From assembly GCA_020636225.1 (NCBI GenBank), contig JACJYI010000005.1, positions 310,001-374,000 on the forward strand: a stretch of 64,000 bases of DNA, written 5' to 3'. The position numbers and the translations under genes are program-made. Under the pieces are notes generated by a model. The model had not been told where the DNA came from and did not search any database. It was given only the letters and a program-made list of their open reading frames with translations. Every line of letters starts with the position of its first letter. The first letter of the stretch is position 1. Source of the stretch: Lewinellaceae bacterium (lineage in GTDB: Bacteria; Bacteroidota; Bacteroidia; Chitinophagales; Saprospiraceae). Shown here piece after piece: positions 54,901 to 63,800 of this stretch.

Positions 54901-55644
54901 GAACGATGCGCGGGTGATGAAGACGGCGAAATCCGGGTCATTGCCTCTCTCGGGGGGAGTGCGCCCTACGAATACCGATTGGGGAACGGCCCCTGGCAAA
55001 GCAGTGCCGACTTCACCGACCTGCCTCCGGGCAACTACACCGTCATGGTGCGGGATGCCATCGGGTGCATGGATACGCTGAGTGGCCTGATCGTCGTCGA
55101 AGGGATTGCCCTGACCCTGGATGCCGGGTATGACCAGTTCGCTTTCCGGGGTGATATCGTCAATCTGGCGGTCCAGTCCAATTACGACCTGAGCCTCTTG
55201 CAATGGAGTGCTCCCGATCCTCTGGGATGCGCCACCTGCCCGACCACCACACTGGGTCCCCTGAAAGCCTCACAGACCGTGACGGTCACCGGCCAGACCA
55301 TTGAGGGTTGTGCGGCCATGGATGATGTCTTTATCGATGTCAAGGTCCGGGTAGAGGTCTTCATACCGAACAGCTTTACGCCTAACAACGACGGGATCAA
55401 CGATGTCTTCTCGGTCTATGGCAATGACCAGGTGGTGCGGGTGCGCAACCTGGCGGTGTTTGATCGCTGGGGCAACGCCCTCTATTTACGGACTGACCTG
55501 CCGATCAATGATCCTTCCGAAGGATGGAACGGTCATTTCCGGGAAGAATTGATGGATCCGGGAGTGTACGTCTATGTCGTGGAAGTGGAACTGTTGAATG
55601 GTGAAGTCCGCCTCTACAAGGGGGATGTCACGCTGGTGCGGTAG
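51910..55644 (+). CDS. Giant T9SS-secreted Cys-repeat protein 4
   Basis: A 1244-residue protein of the second subfamily. The signal is MKQVVLFGLFLLGSLTLSAQ, then CTNGQDDDGDGLVDIYDDEC, a probable Ca-binding loop. The jelly-roll-like domain runs to about residue 270 (LLPNPDFEEMLCCPSSFSQM, VMIGPPCNLPGGYS). A Cys-rich middle has GCDSVVECVVTEYDLPPVTN. Nine modules at about 620-987 follow the same positional order as in proteins 1 and 2 but are clearly diverged. The SprB-like module is GERCAGDEDGEIRVIASLGG. The sorting domain VFIPNSFTPNNDGINDVFSV is almost identical at DNA level to that of protein 5. It is preceded by a 234-bp gap with no gene. Confidence 0.88.
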   Translation: MKQVVLFGLFLLGSLTLSAQENCTNGQDDDGDGLVDIYDDECICEGIVAITNQTDLLPNPDFEEMLCCPSSFSQMDCVDGWAQGTSATTDYLHTCGFYLNALNGTALLPFPSGDGVVGAIFSDSWKEYLAACLNGPMIAGNQYTLSFQIGSLPVTNFGDVCNGGQPSYGPVLVTLFGSTSCNIPVGTTGCPSSADPNWVVLGEVLYDPVPQWGQISITFTPSVDINGVMIGPPCNLPGGYSGSPCYAYFLFDDLMLVGGEEIYELTINEIGLPCDLDYLLFAEVEHQGPGTWQWYFNGAALPGQNSEEFLIQDNNFLSGTYAVTYSTANGCVMDSISVTVPPKDTLTEEVFFCPNSQVECAGEIFLVPGVYEVILTGSSGCDSVVECVVTEYDLPPVTNLVIDTCGPVEIEVCGDLFYQTGIYQIQCLDYRGCDSIIVLDLRVMEPMAVISPPALLACGPGQDVVLDGINSSQNPAPGGNTFFSWSGPPNGIEGATDEEYAFATKVGEYCLVLTHESNGVICTDTACVTVESLEELPLPPVLDGGPFACLGDTVIIDPSPGGGAPLTGYNWSFDFSLNAVVVNDLYVQYVPSGPGTAEFCATAYNECGETTPTCITITTYLPDTVMVDGQTCDPALAGISVSVLTNQYGCDSVVILDRTLVPEIIVNLQSSTCDPMLAGIDTTLYQTAEGCDSTVIITTALLPSNQLAIPLTTCDPAQAGVDSVWYTNQYGCDSLVITTTSLLPSNTLNQTFFTCDPAQEGLDTLYLTNQYGCDSTVYIERIFTGNYQETNQVTICGSGTNYIDTLVVTSGPCDSLFITQYSYSPLDTTWLSAATCDPAQAGTTVGVFPTSTGCDSTVITQTVLLPSDVTKVDGFTCNLAEELYDTLTLSNQYGCDSIVTIAIAYVGVDTQFVQRTSCDPMQAGQTVDILPGPYCDTVRVTETAYIPFSESLETVLVCGADGPVRDTLVLTNVAGCDSLRIREYTYVQLANELEVVGERCAGDEDGEIRVIASLGGSAPYEYRLGNGPWQSSADFTDLPPGNYTVMVRDAIGCMDTLSGLIVVEGIALTLDAGYDQFAFRGDIVNLAVQSNYDLSLLQWSAPDPLGCATCPTTTLGPLKASQTVTVTGQTIEGCAAMDDVFIDVKVRVEVFIPNSFTPNNDGINDVFSVYGNDQVVRVRNLAVFDRWGNALYLRTDLPINDPSEGWNGHFREELMDPGVYVYVVEVELLNGEVRLYKGDVTLVR

Positions 55645-56300
55645 AAACAAAGGCGGAAGTCGGAACCCGGACGATGGTGCTTTGGCACCATGTCCGGATC
55701 CAGACATCCCGCCAAGCGGGATCGTCTGGGGGCGGAAATCGGAAGTCGGAAGGATGCCGAAGACAGTTGATCATGCTGTACATTTTGGAAAGCCGAGCGT
55801 GTTCATGCAGAACAGATGTGACACTTGGGAAGTGGAGGAGTCCAGGAGGGGAGGAGTCGAGGAGATGCCTCCGGAACGGGATGTGCACATGTGAATAAAT
55901 CCAGGTGAATTCGTTAACCATAAACGAAGTAGCCCAGGGTTTTTCTTTTCACCAATGGGTATATTCAATATGATGAGTATTCTGGACAGCATACCCTTTT
56001 CTGAATACTCTTGCCCGGGCAATAAAAAAGAACCCTGAAGGGGTTTAAGATGATAGCCCCGGGTGGAACCCGGGGTTCATGAACACATAAAGACCAACCC
56101 TGAAGGGGTTGAAGACCTTCCCGGCCATTGGCAGGATTTTCCATTCTTATAACTGCCACACATCCGAATTTACTGGGAAGGGGAAGTTGAGGGGTCGTGG
56201 AATGACAGAATTGCCTTCTTGCAGACTCTCCTCATTGATCGCTGGCTGGTTCCACTGACGAATTGACTATCTTGGCTATTCCCCAGCCAGGGTTACAGAA
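55645..56300 (+). repeat. Duplicated intergenic region, copy 1
   Basis: The whole 656-bp spacer resembles the 868-bp spacer at 60027-60894. Shared blocks include ATGCAGAACAGATGTGACAC, GGAGGAGTCCAGGAGGGGAG, the AACCCTGAAGGGGTT/CCCCGGG unit (56031-56116) and the last 90 bp before the ATG. It contains no gene. Copy 1 uniquely carries the twin hairpin at 55667-55729. Confidence 0.88.
55667..55729. repeat. REPIN-like twin hairpin
   Basis: Hairpin 1 (55667-55697): CCGGAC, a bulged G, ATGGTGC, loop TTTG, GCACCAT, GTCCGG. Hairpin 2 (55700-55729), in inverted orientation, reads on the minus strand CCAGAC, a bulged G, ATCCCGC, loop TTG, GCGGGAT, GTCTGG. The two share a 6+1+7 architecture and most of the consensus. 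The element splits a GTCGGAA-type heptamer array and is missing from the otherwise similar spacer after protein 5. Confidence 0.85.
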
Positions 56301-59300
56301 ATGCGCCAATTGCTCATTTGTTTCTTCATCGGTGTCAGTGGATGGACCCTCACTGCACAGGAGATCTGTGATAATGGGATTGACGATGACGGGGATGGAT
56401 TGATCGACATCTATGATCCGGACTGTGTATGTACCGGGGTGAACACATTGTCAGATCTCACCTATTATATTCCCAATCCGGATTTTGAATCCCTGTCCTG
56501 TTGTCCTCAAGGCGTGGGTGATATGTATTGTTGCGATGGCTGGATCCAGGGCACGACGGCCACGGTGGATTATCTCAATACATGCGGGTTTGTGATGCCA
56601 GCTGTTGTTGCCGCTGGATTGGTCCCATTTCCTTCCGGAGAAGGGGCTGTGGGTGGTTATTTTGATGAGGGTTGGAGAGAGTATCCGGCGGTATGTCTGA
56701 ATCAACCGTTACAGGCAGGAACGGAATATACCCTCAGTTTCCAGATCGGTGCAACATCCATCGGTAACAATTGTGATCCATTCAACATGAGTTTTCCTCC
56801 TGTTGACGTGACATTATTCGGAAATCCTCAGTGTAATTATATTGTCAACACGGTCGACTGCCCAATCGCCGGAGATCCCTCCTGGGTTGAACTGGACCAT
56901 GTGACCTACACTCCGGTTGCGGCATGGATGGAGGTGACCTTCACATTTACTCCATCTGAGGATTTGCTTGGGATCATGATTGGCGCTCCCTGTGTGTTCC
57001 CCCCTGTCGGATACGACGGGCCGTCATGTTTTGCCTATATCGTCTATGACGACTTCACCCTTTTCGGAGGGGTTGAATTAGGTGAAATTGACATCATTGA
57101 ACTGGGTCAACCGTGTTTCAGTGACTATACCCTGCAAGCCAGTATTCAACATCAGGGTGGCATTTGGCAATGGTACTTTAACGGTGTCGCATTACCAGGG
57201 GAGAATGAATCCGAGTTACTCCTTGCGAATAACAATTCTCAATCTGGCATGTATGCGGTGACCTATTCATTGCCGGATGGTTGCGCAATTGACAGTTTCT
57301 ACGTGAATGTGCCGGCATCGGATACCACCGAGGTATTTGTTTCTGGTTGTCCCGGCAATGAAGTGGAATGTGCCGGAGAGAGTTTTTCTTCACCCGGAGT
57401 CTATGAGGTGATCCTTGTGGGGCCAGGTGGTTGTGATAGCATCGTTACCTGTATCGTTGAGGAATTTGACCTGCCCCCGGTCACCCAGCTGGTTGTGGAT
57501 ACTTGTGGCCCGGTGGCGATCGACGTGTGCAATGAGTATTTTAGTGAGACAGGTCAGTATGAGATTCACTGTGCGGATTGGCGAGGTTGCGATAGTGTCA
57601 TCCTGCTGGATTTGCGCGTAATGGAACCGATGGCGGATATCCTCCCGCCGGGACAGCTGGATTGCGACTCCGCCGCTGTGTTGGTCCTTGACGGCAACCC
57701 AAGCAGTATCAATGCGGTCACGGGTGGCACCACAAGCTATGTTTGGAATGGCCCTCAAGATGGATTCTTGGGTCCGATGGATGAGGCGGCAACCATCGTG
57801 AACAAGCCCGGGATGTATTGTCTGACTGTGATCCATGAATCCAACGGAGTCAGCTGTTCAGACAGCGTTTGTGTGCAGGTGGAGACTTCTGCCGAACTGC
57901 CCGGGAAGCCAGTCATTCAAGGCAATTCGACTGTGTGTCTCGGAGACACCGTGATGTTGCAACCAACGGCTGGCGGTGGTGCGCCGCCGACCGGATATCA
58001 ATGGTCATTTGACCCGTCATTGAATGCGGTCATCCTGACTTCAGATGTTGTCCGATTCGTGCCTTCGGAAAAAGGGCTTGTTTCGTTTTGTTTGAAAGCG
58101 TTGAATGAATGTGGTTCTTCCGATTCCACTTGTATCCAGGTGTTCGCAGGTACAAGGGATACTACCATGGTCCAGTTGCAAACCTGTGATCCTCTGGAGG
58201 CAGGGGTGGATACAACATTGTGGATCAATCAGACCGGGTGCGACAGTTTGGCCATCGTTGAACGCATTCTCGTGCCCGCTATTGAACATCATCTGCAGTT
58301 TTCTACCTGCGATCCTGCCCAGGCCGTTGTGGATACGATCGTGTTCCAAACCGGGCAGGGCTGTGACAGTCTGGTGATCTCCACCTGGGCCTTACAGCCT
58401 TCCAGTCAAAGTACGAATCTGAAAACAACCTGCGATCCATTCGAAGTGGGAGTGGACACGTTGTGGCTTCAGAACCAATACGGCTGCGACAGCCTGGTCA
58501 TCACCGCGACCAGTCTCTTGCCCTCACATACCATCCATCAGACATTTTCCACCTGCGACCCCACTCAGGCCGGATTGGATACCCTGTTCCTGATCAATCA
58601 GTACGGCTGCGATAGTACCATCTACATCGAACGGACATATTCTGGCAATTATCAGGAAACCAACCAGACATTGATCTGTGGAGCCGGCTTGAATTATATC
58701 GATACCCTCCTGGTGACCACAGGCCCTTGCGACAGTTTGTTTATCACCGAATACACGTTTGAGTCCCTCGATACGACCTGGCTGTTTGGAACAACCTGCG
58801 ATCCGGCACAAGTGGGGATCAGCATTGCTGTTCAACCATCAGTCCTGGGATGTGACAGCACGGTGATTACTACAACGAGCTTGTTGCCGACTGATTCCAC
58901 CCTGGTATCCGGGGTAACCTGCGACCCTGCGGGAGCCATTTACAACGTCTCTGTACTGCCCAATCAATACGGCTGCGACAGCGTGGTGACAACCGATATT
59001 CAATACGTCGGCATCGACACGCTCTACGTTGCAAAAACGACGTGTGAGGCATCACAGGCCGGTACAATGGTATCCATATTGCCAGGTGTGGATTGCGATA
59101 CGGTATTGGTCACCGAAACCACGTATGTGCCATTCACAACAAGTGAAGAGACCATCATATTATGTGGTCAGCCGGGTCTGTTATCAGACACGATATACCT
59201 GCAAAATTCCGTTGGCTGCGACAGTCTGGCCATCCGGTATTATGAATATGTGAGCCTGAGTGCCCAGGTCCAGATCCAGGATGAAACCTGCGCCGGCGAT

Positions 59301-60026
59301 GAAGATGGCCGTATAGAGATCATGGACATGGCAGGAGGACAATCCCCGTTTGAGTTCCAATTGGATGGAGGCGGCTGGCAGTCAACCTCTGTGTTTGCCG
59401 ACCTGCCACCAGGAACATACAGCATCCTGATCCGCGATGCTGGCGGTTGTCTGGATACGATCACAGGGTTGGTGATTTCTGCCGGTGCATCCATCTCCAT
59501 TGATGCCGGACCGGATCGCATCGCTGTGGAAGGCGACATGATCAATCTGTCGGCACAAGCCACCCAGAACCTGTCGCAGGTACTATGGACGGCGTCCGAC
59601 CCTCTCAGCTGTCCGACCTGCCTCCAGACCTCCCTGGGTCTGCTGACCGCAAGTCAAACCGTGGTCGTGACCGGCTGGACTCCGGAAGGATGTTCGGATT
59701 CCGATGCCCTGGAGGTCATTGTGAAACCACAGATCACCGTGTTCATACCGAACAGCTTTACACCCAACAACGACGGGATCAACGATGTCTTCTCGGTCTA
59801 TGGCAATGACCAGGTGGTGCGGGTACGCAACCTGGCGGTGTTTGATCGCTGGGGCAACGCCCTCTATTCACGGACTGACCTGCCGATCAATGATCCGTCC
59901 GAAGGATGGAACGGTCATTTCCGGGAAGAATTGATGGACCCGGGCGTGTACATCTATGTCGTGGAGGTGGAACTACTGAACGGTGACGTCCGTCTCTACA
60001 AAGGGGATGTGACGCTGGTGCGGTAA
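56301..60026 (+). CDS. Giant T9SS-secreted Cys-repeat protein 5
   Basis: A 1241-residue protein of the second subfamily. The signal is MRQLLICFFIGVSGWTLTAQ, followed by CDNGIDDDGDGLIDIYDPDC. The jelly-roll-like part includes YIPNPDFESLSCCPQGVGDM and IMIGAPCVFPPVGYDG. The Cys-rich middle has CPGNEVECAGESFSSPGVYE. Nine modules lie at about 615-983, each equivalent by position to those of protein 4. The SprB-like module is DETCAGDEDGRIEIMDMAGG. The sorting domain matches protein 4 at almost every base over about 290 bp, whereas its first 90 coding bases and about 90 upstream bases match protein 6. It is thus a mosaic with its two neighbours. Confidence 0.88.
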   Translation: MRQLLICFFIGVSGWTLTAQEICDNGIDDDGDGLIDIYDPDCVCTGVNTLSDLTYYIPNPDFESLSCCPQGVGDMYCCDGWIQGTTATVDYLNTCGFVMPAVVAAGLVPFPSGEGAVGGYFDEGWREYPAVCLNQPLQAGTEYTLSFQIGATSIGNNCDPFNMSFPPVDVTLFGNPQCNYIVNTVDCPIAGDPSWVELDHVTYTPVAAWMEVTFTFTPSEDLLGIMIGAPCVFPPVGYDGPSCFAYIVYDDFTLFGGVELGEIDIIELGQPCFSDYTLQASIQHQGGIWQWYFNGVALPGENESELLLANNNSQSGMYAVTYSLPDGCAIDSFYVNVPASDTTEVFVSGCPGNEVECAGESFSSPGVYEVILVGPGGCDSIVTCIVEEFDLPPVTQLVVDTCGPVAIDVCNEYFSETGQYEIHCADWRGCDSVILLDLRVMEPMADILPPGQLDCDSAAVLVLDGNPSSINAVTGGTTSYVWNGPQDGFLGPMDEAATIVNKPGMYCLTVIHESNGVSCSDSVCVQVETSAELPGKPVIQGNSTVCLGDTVMLQPTAGGGAPPTGYQWSFDPSLNAVILTSDVVRFVPSEKGLVSFCLKALNECGSSDSTCIQVFAGTRDTTMVQLQTCDPLEAGVDTTLWINQTGCDSLAIVERILVPAIEHHLQFSTCDPAQAVVDTIVFQTGQGCDSLVISTWALQPSSQSTNLKTTCDPFEVGVDTLWLQNQYGCDSLVITATSLLPSHTIHQTFSTCDPTQAGLDTLFLINQYGCDSTIYIERTYSGNYQETNQTLICGAGLNYIDTLLVTTGPCDSLFITEYTFESLDTTWLFGTTCDPAQVGISIAVQPSVLGCDSTVITTTSLLPTDSTLVSGVTCDPAGAIYNVSVLPNQYGCDSVVTTDIQYVGIDTLYVAKTTCEASQAGTMVSILPGVDCDTVLVTETTYVPFTTSEETIILCGQPGLLSDTIYLQNSVGCDSLAIRYYEYVSLSAQVQIQDETCAGDEDGRIEIMDMAGGQSPFEFQLDGGGWQSTSVFADLPPGTYSILIRDAGGCLDTITGLVISAGASISIDAGPDRIAVEGDMINLSAQATQNLSQVLWTASDPLSCPTCLQTSLGLLTASQTVVVTGWTPEGCSDSDALEVIVKPQITVFIPNSFTPNNDGINDVFSVYGNDQVVRVRNLAVFDRWGNALYSRTDLPINDPSEGWNGHFREELMDPGVYIYVVEVELLNGDVRLYKGDVTLVR

Positions 60027-60894
60027 AAGCAAAATCGGAAATCGGAAGGCGGAAGAATGCCGAAGACAGATGATCCTGCTGTACGTTCTGGGAAGGAGAG
60101 CGTATTCATGCAGAACGGATGTGACACTTGGGAAGTGGAGGAGTCCAGGAGGGGAGGAGATACTTCCGGAACGGGATATCCACATGCGAAAATGTCCAGG
60201 TGAATTCGTGAACAATAAACGGGGTAGCCCAGGGTTTCTCGACCGCCTTTGGCGGTTAACCCTGGGACCCAGGTCATTTCTTGAACCGGGAACAAAGTAG
60301 CCCAGGGTGTTCTTCTTTTCACCAATGGGTACATTCAGTATGATGAGTATTCAGGACAGCATGCCCTTTATTGGAATACATACACCCGGGCAATACGGAA
60401 GAACCCTGAAGGGGTTCAAGAGAATAGCCCCGGGTGGAACCCGGGGTTCATGAGAATATAAAGACCAACCCTGAAGGGGTTGAAGACCTGCCCGGCCAAT
60501 GGCAGGATTTTCCATTTTCCAAAGGGTATAAATCAGGATCGGAGGTATTCTTGAAATCGTACCCTTTCTTTGAATACGCTCACCCGGGCAATACGGAAAA
60601 ACCCTGAAGGGGTTTAAGATGATAGCCCCGGGTGATTTATCCGCCGAAGGAGGAAACCCGGGGTTCATGACCACATAAGGACCAACCCTGAAGGGGTTGA
60701 AGACCTGCCCGACCATTGGCAGGATTTTCCATTTTTTTATGACCACCACACATCTGATTTTTTTGTGAGGGAAGCGTTGAGGGGTCAAAGAATGGCAGCA
60801 TTCATTGCCTTCTCGCAGACTCTCCTCATTGATCGCTGACTGGTTCCACTGACGAATTGACTAACTTAGCTATTCCCTAGCCAAGGGTACAGAA
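60027..60894 (+). repeat. Duplicated intergenic region, copy 2 (expanded)
   Basis: This 868-bp spacer is related to 55645-56300 but has two insertions. One is a CCCAGGGTT/AACCCTGGG hairpin unit (60228-60308). The other is a second copy of the AACCCTGAAGGGGTT/CCCCGGG unit (60402-60487 and 60600-60703). In the latter, the CCCCGGG hairpin loop has gained about 20 bp containing TCCGCCGAAGGAGG. No gene is present. Confidence 0.88.
60228..60266. repeat. Double-stem palindrome
   Basis: CCCAGGGTT (60228-60236) pairs with AACCCTGGG (60258-60266); inside, ACCGCC-TTT-GGCGGT (60242-60256) forms a second stem. The unit is bounded by a direct repeat GTAGCCCAGGGT (60224-60235, 60297-60308) and is absent from copy 1 of the spacer. 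Confidence 0.85.
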
Positions 60895-63800
60895 ATGCGC
60901 CAATTGCTCATTTGTTTCCTCATCGGTGTCAGTGGATGGACCCTCACTGCACAGGAGATCTGTGACAACGGGATTGACGATGACGGCAATGGGCTGATCG
61001 ACCTGCAGGACCCGGCATGCGAGTGCAATGGTATCTACATCCCTGTGGATGTAACGGACAAGATCCCCAATCCGTCGTTCGAGAATTTCAATTGCTGCCC
61101 GAATGGGCCTGCGCAGATGAACTGCGCGAAGGGGTGGATCCAGGCCACCTCCGGGACTTCCGACTATTTCCACACCTGCGGTTACCTGTTCGTACCCATG
61201 GTGGCCGCCGGACTGGTGCCATTCCCGGATGGCGAGGGGTGCTCCGGAACCATCTATTCCGACTCCTGGAAGGAATACATCGCCGCCTGTCTCTCCAGTC
61301 CCCTGCTGGCAGGTAAGGAATACGAGCTGACCTTGCAGATCGCCTCGACACCGATCACAGCTACTGGGGATATCTGCAACAATGGTGTCATCTATTATCC
61401 GGACGTGGAAGTCACCTTCTTTGGAAGTGCAAACTGCATTTCCTCACCCTTGTCGACCTATGATTGCCCCAGCGTGATCGACCCGGGTTGGCAGGTGATC
61501 GGTTCTGCCGTCTATTCTCCGGCCGACCAATGGGGCGAATTGACCCTGACCCTGACCCCCTCCATCACCGTGAATGCCCTGATGATCGGTCCGCCGTGTG
61601 TGCTGCCTCCCAATTACGGCAGTGGCGCGCCCTGCTACCCCTACTTCTATTATGACGATCTGCACCTCCAGGAGAACCAGCCCATCGACCCGCCGGAGAT
61701 CATCCTCACGGGTCAGCCATGTGACGGTGACATGGTCCTGAGCGCGTATATCAACCACAGCGGTGGTGAATGGCAGTGGTATCTGGATGGCGTCGCCCTG
61801 CCCGGCGAAACTGGCGACGGACTGAATGTATCCCTCTTCAACTATCCATCCGGTACCTACACCGCTCGCTACCTGTTCGATGGCGATTGCGTGACATCGG
61901 AGATCGATGTGGAGGTGATCGTGATCGAACCCACCTTTGAGGACTTGCTGATCTGCCAGGGGGACACGGCCGTCTGTGCCGGGCAGATATTCGTAGAGGC
62001 GGGTGCCTGGCCGGTGAACCTGACCTCCTGGCAGGGCTGTGACAGTGTGGTGTATTGCGTCGTCGACCTCTATGACGGTGGAGGGGTAACGACCCTGACG
62101 GTGGATACCTGCGGTCCGGTCAGCCTGCAGGTATGCGGACAGATCATCGATTCCACAGGGCACTATGAAGTGCATTGCCAGGGCAGCCAGGGTTGCGACA
62201 GCATCGTGATGGTGGAGGCGACCATTCTTCAGCCGGCCTTGGCGATCCAGCCACCGCCCATCCTGGATTGTGCTTTTGGTGCCAGCATCCCCCTGGAGGC
62301 AGTTCCGGGCTCCGGTCCGGGGTCAGCGATCCTGTGGACGGGCCCTCCAGGCGGAATCGCGGGGCCGGTGGATGCACTTGTCATCCAGGCCAGGTTGCCG
62401 GGCCAGTATTGTGCCACCCTGACCCAGATGGTGGGGACAGCATCCTGTAGCATCCAGGTTTGTGTGGACGTGCTGCAGGATACGGTTCCACCGGCAAACC
62501 CCCAGTTTCCGGGCGTCTCGCCGGTATGCATGGGGGACAGCGTCATCCTGCAGGCCTGGCCCATCGATCCGGGCGACAGCCTGGTCTGGTCGGATCCGGG
62601 GGGGAGCTGGCTGAATGATACGTCCTTCTGGTGGTCCGGTGTCAGTCCGGGCGCAAATGCGATGTGCCTTTGGGCCCGGAATGCCTGTACCGTGTCCGAT
62701 ACGGTGTGCCAGGTGGTATCCGTGCTCAAGCCGGATACCACGATGGTCAGCCTGGCCACTTGCGACAGCCTGCAGGTGGGCCAGGATACGCTCTACCTGA
62801 CCAATCTGGCTGGTTGTGACAGCCTGGTGGTCCGAAATACCTTCTATTCCGGCCAGTTCATTGACCAGGCCTTGGTCACCTTGTGCGGACAGGGGCAAAG
62901 CTACCAGGATACGGTGCTGCTGACCGGGGGTCCATGCGACAGCCTGCTGATCACCAGTTACAATTATCAACCTTCGGATACCACCTGGCGGGTGGAGACG
63001 ACCTGTGACCCGCAGGCGGCCGGGTGGTCCTCGACCCTGCTGGCTAACCAATGGGGCTGCGACAGCCTTGTCCTGACGGAGGTCCAGTTGCTGCCCACGG
63101 ATACGGTCCTTCTGACGGCCTTGACCTGTGATGCGGCCCAGGCCGGCACGACGGCCACTGTATGGGCCAATCAATGGGGCTGCGACAGCCTGGTGGTGAC
63201 CGAGACGGTGTATGTCGGCTCCGATACCCAGTACGTGCAGATCCAGACCTGTGACCCTGCCCAGGCGGGGACGTCCACAAAAGTCCTGGCCGGGATGTAC
63301 TGCGACTCCGTGGTCGTGACAGAGATCACCTGGGTGGCCGCCATCCTTACCCGGGACACTCTGGTGGATTGCGACCAGACCTCCACCACCCTGGACACGA
63401 TGACCTTTGCCGCCAGCGGGGGTTGTGACAGCCTGGTGATCACCCTGCGGGAAGGTGGCAGTTTTCTACCCGAAGTGGAGCCCCTTGCCGAGACCTGTGC
63501 CGGGGATGGCGACGGCCAGATCCTGGTCGCGGCGACAGGGGGAGGGCTCCCTCCTTTCCTGTACCGGCTGGACCAGGGACCCTGGCAATCGGGGCCGGTC
63601 TTCCCGGATCTGTCCCCCGGGATCTACTCGGTCGAGATGGAGGACAGTCGGGGTTGCCGGAAGACAGTCACCGGGGTGACGGTGGCCTCGGGCCAGGTCG
63701 TGATCGTAGATGCCGGCCCGGACCGAACCGTTCTATCCGGCGATCTGGTCGCCCTGTCGGCCCAGTCGGTCCCTCCGGCGGTCCAATGGTTGTGGACGGC

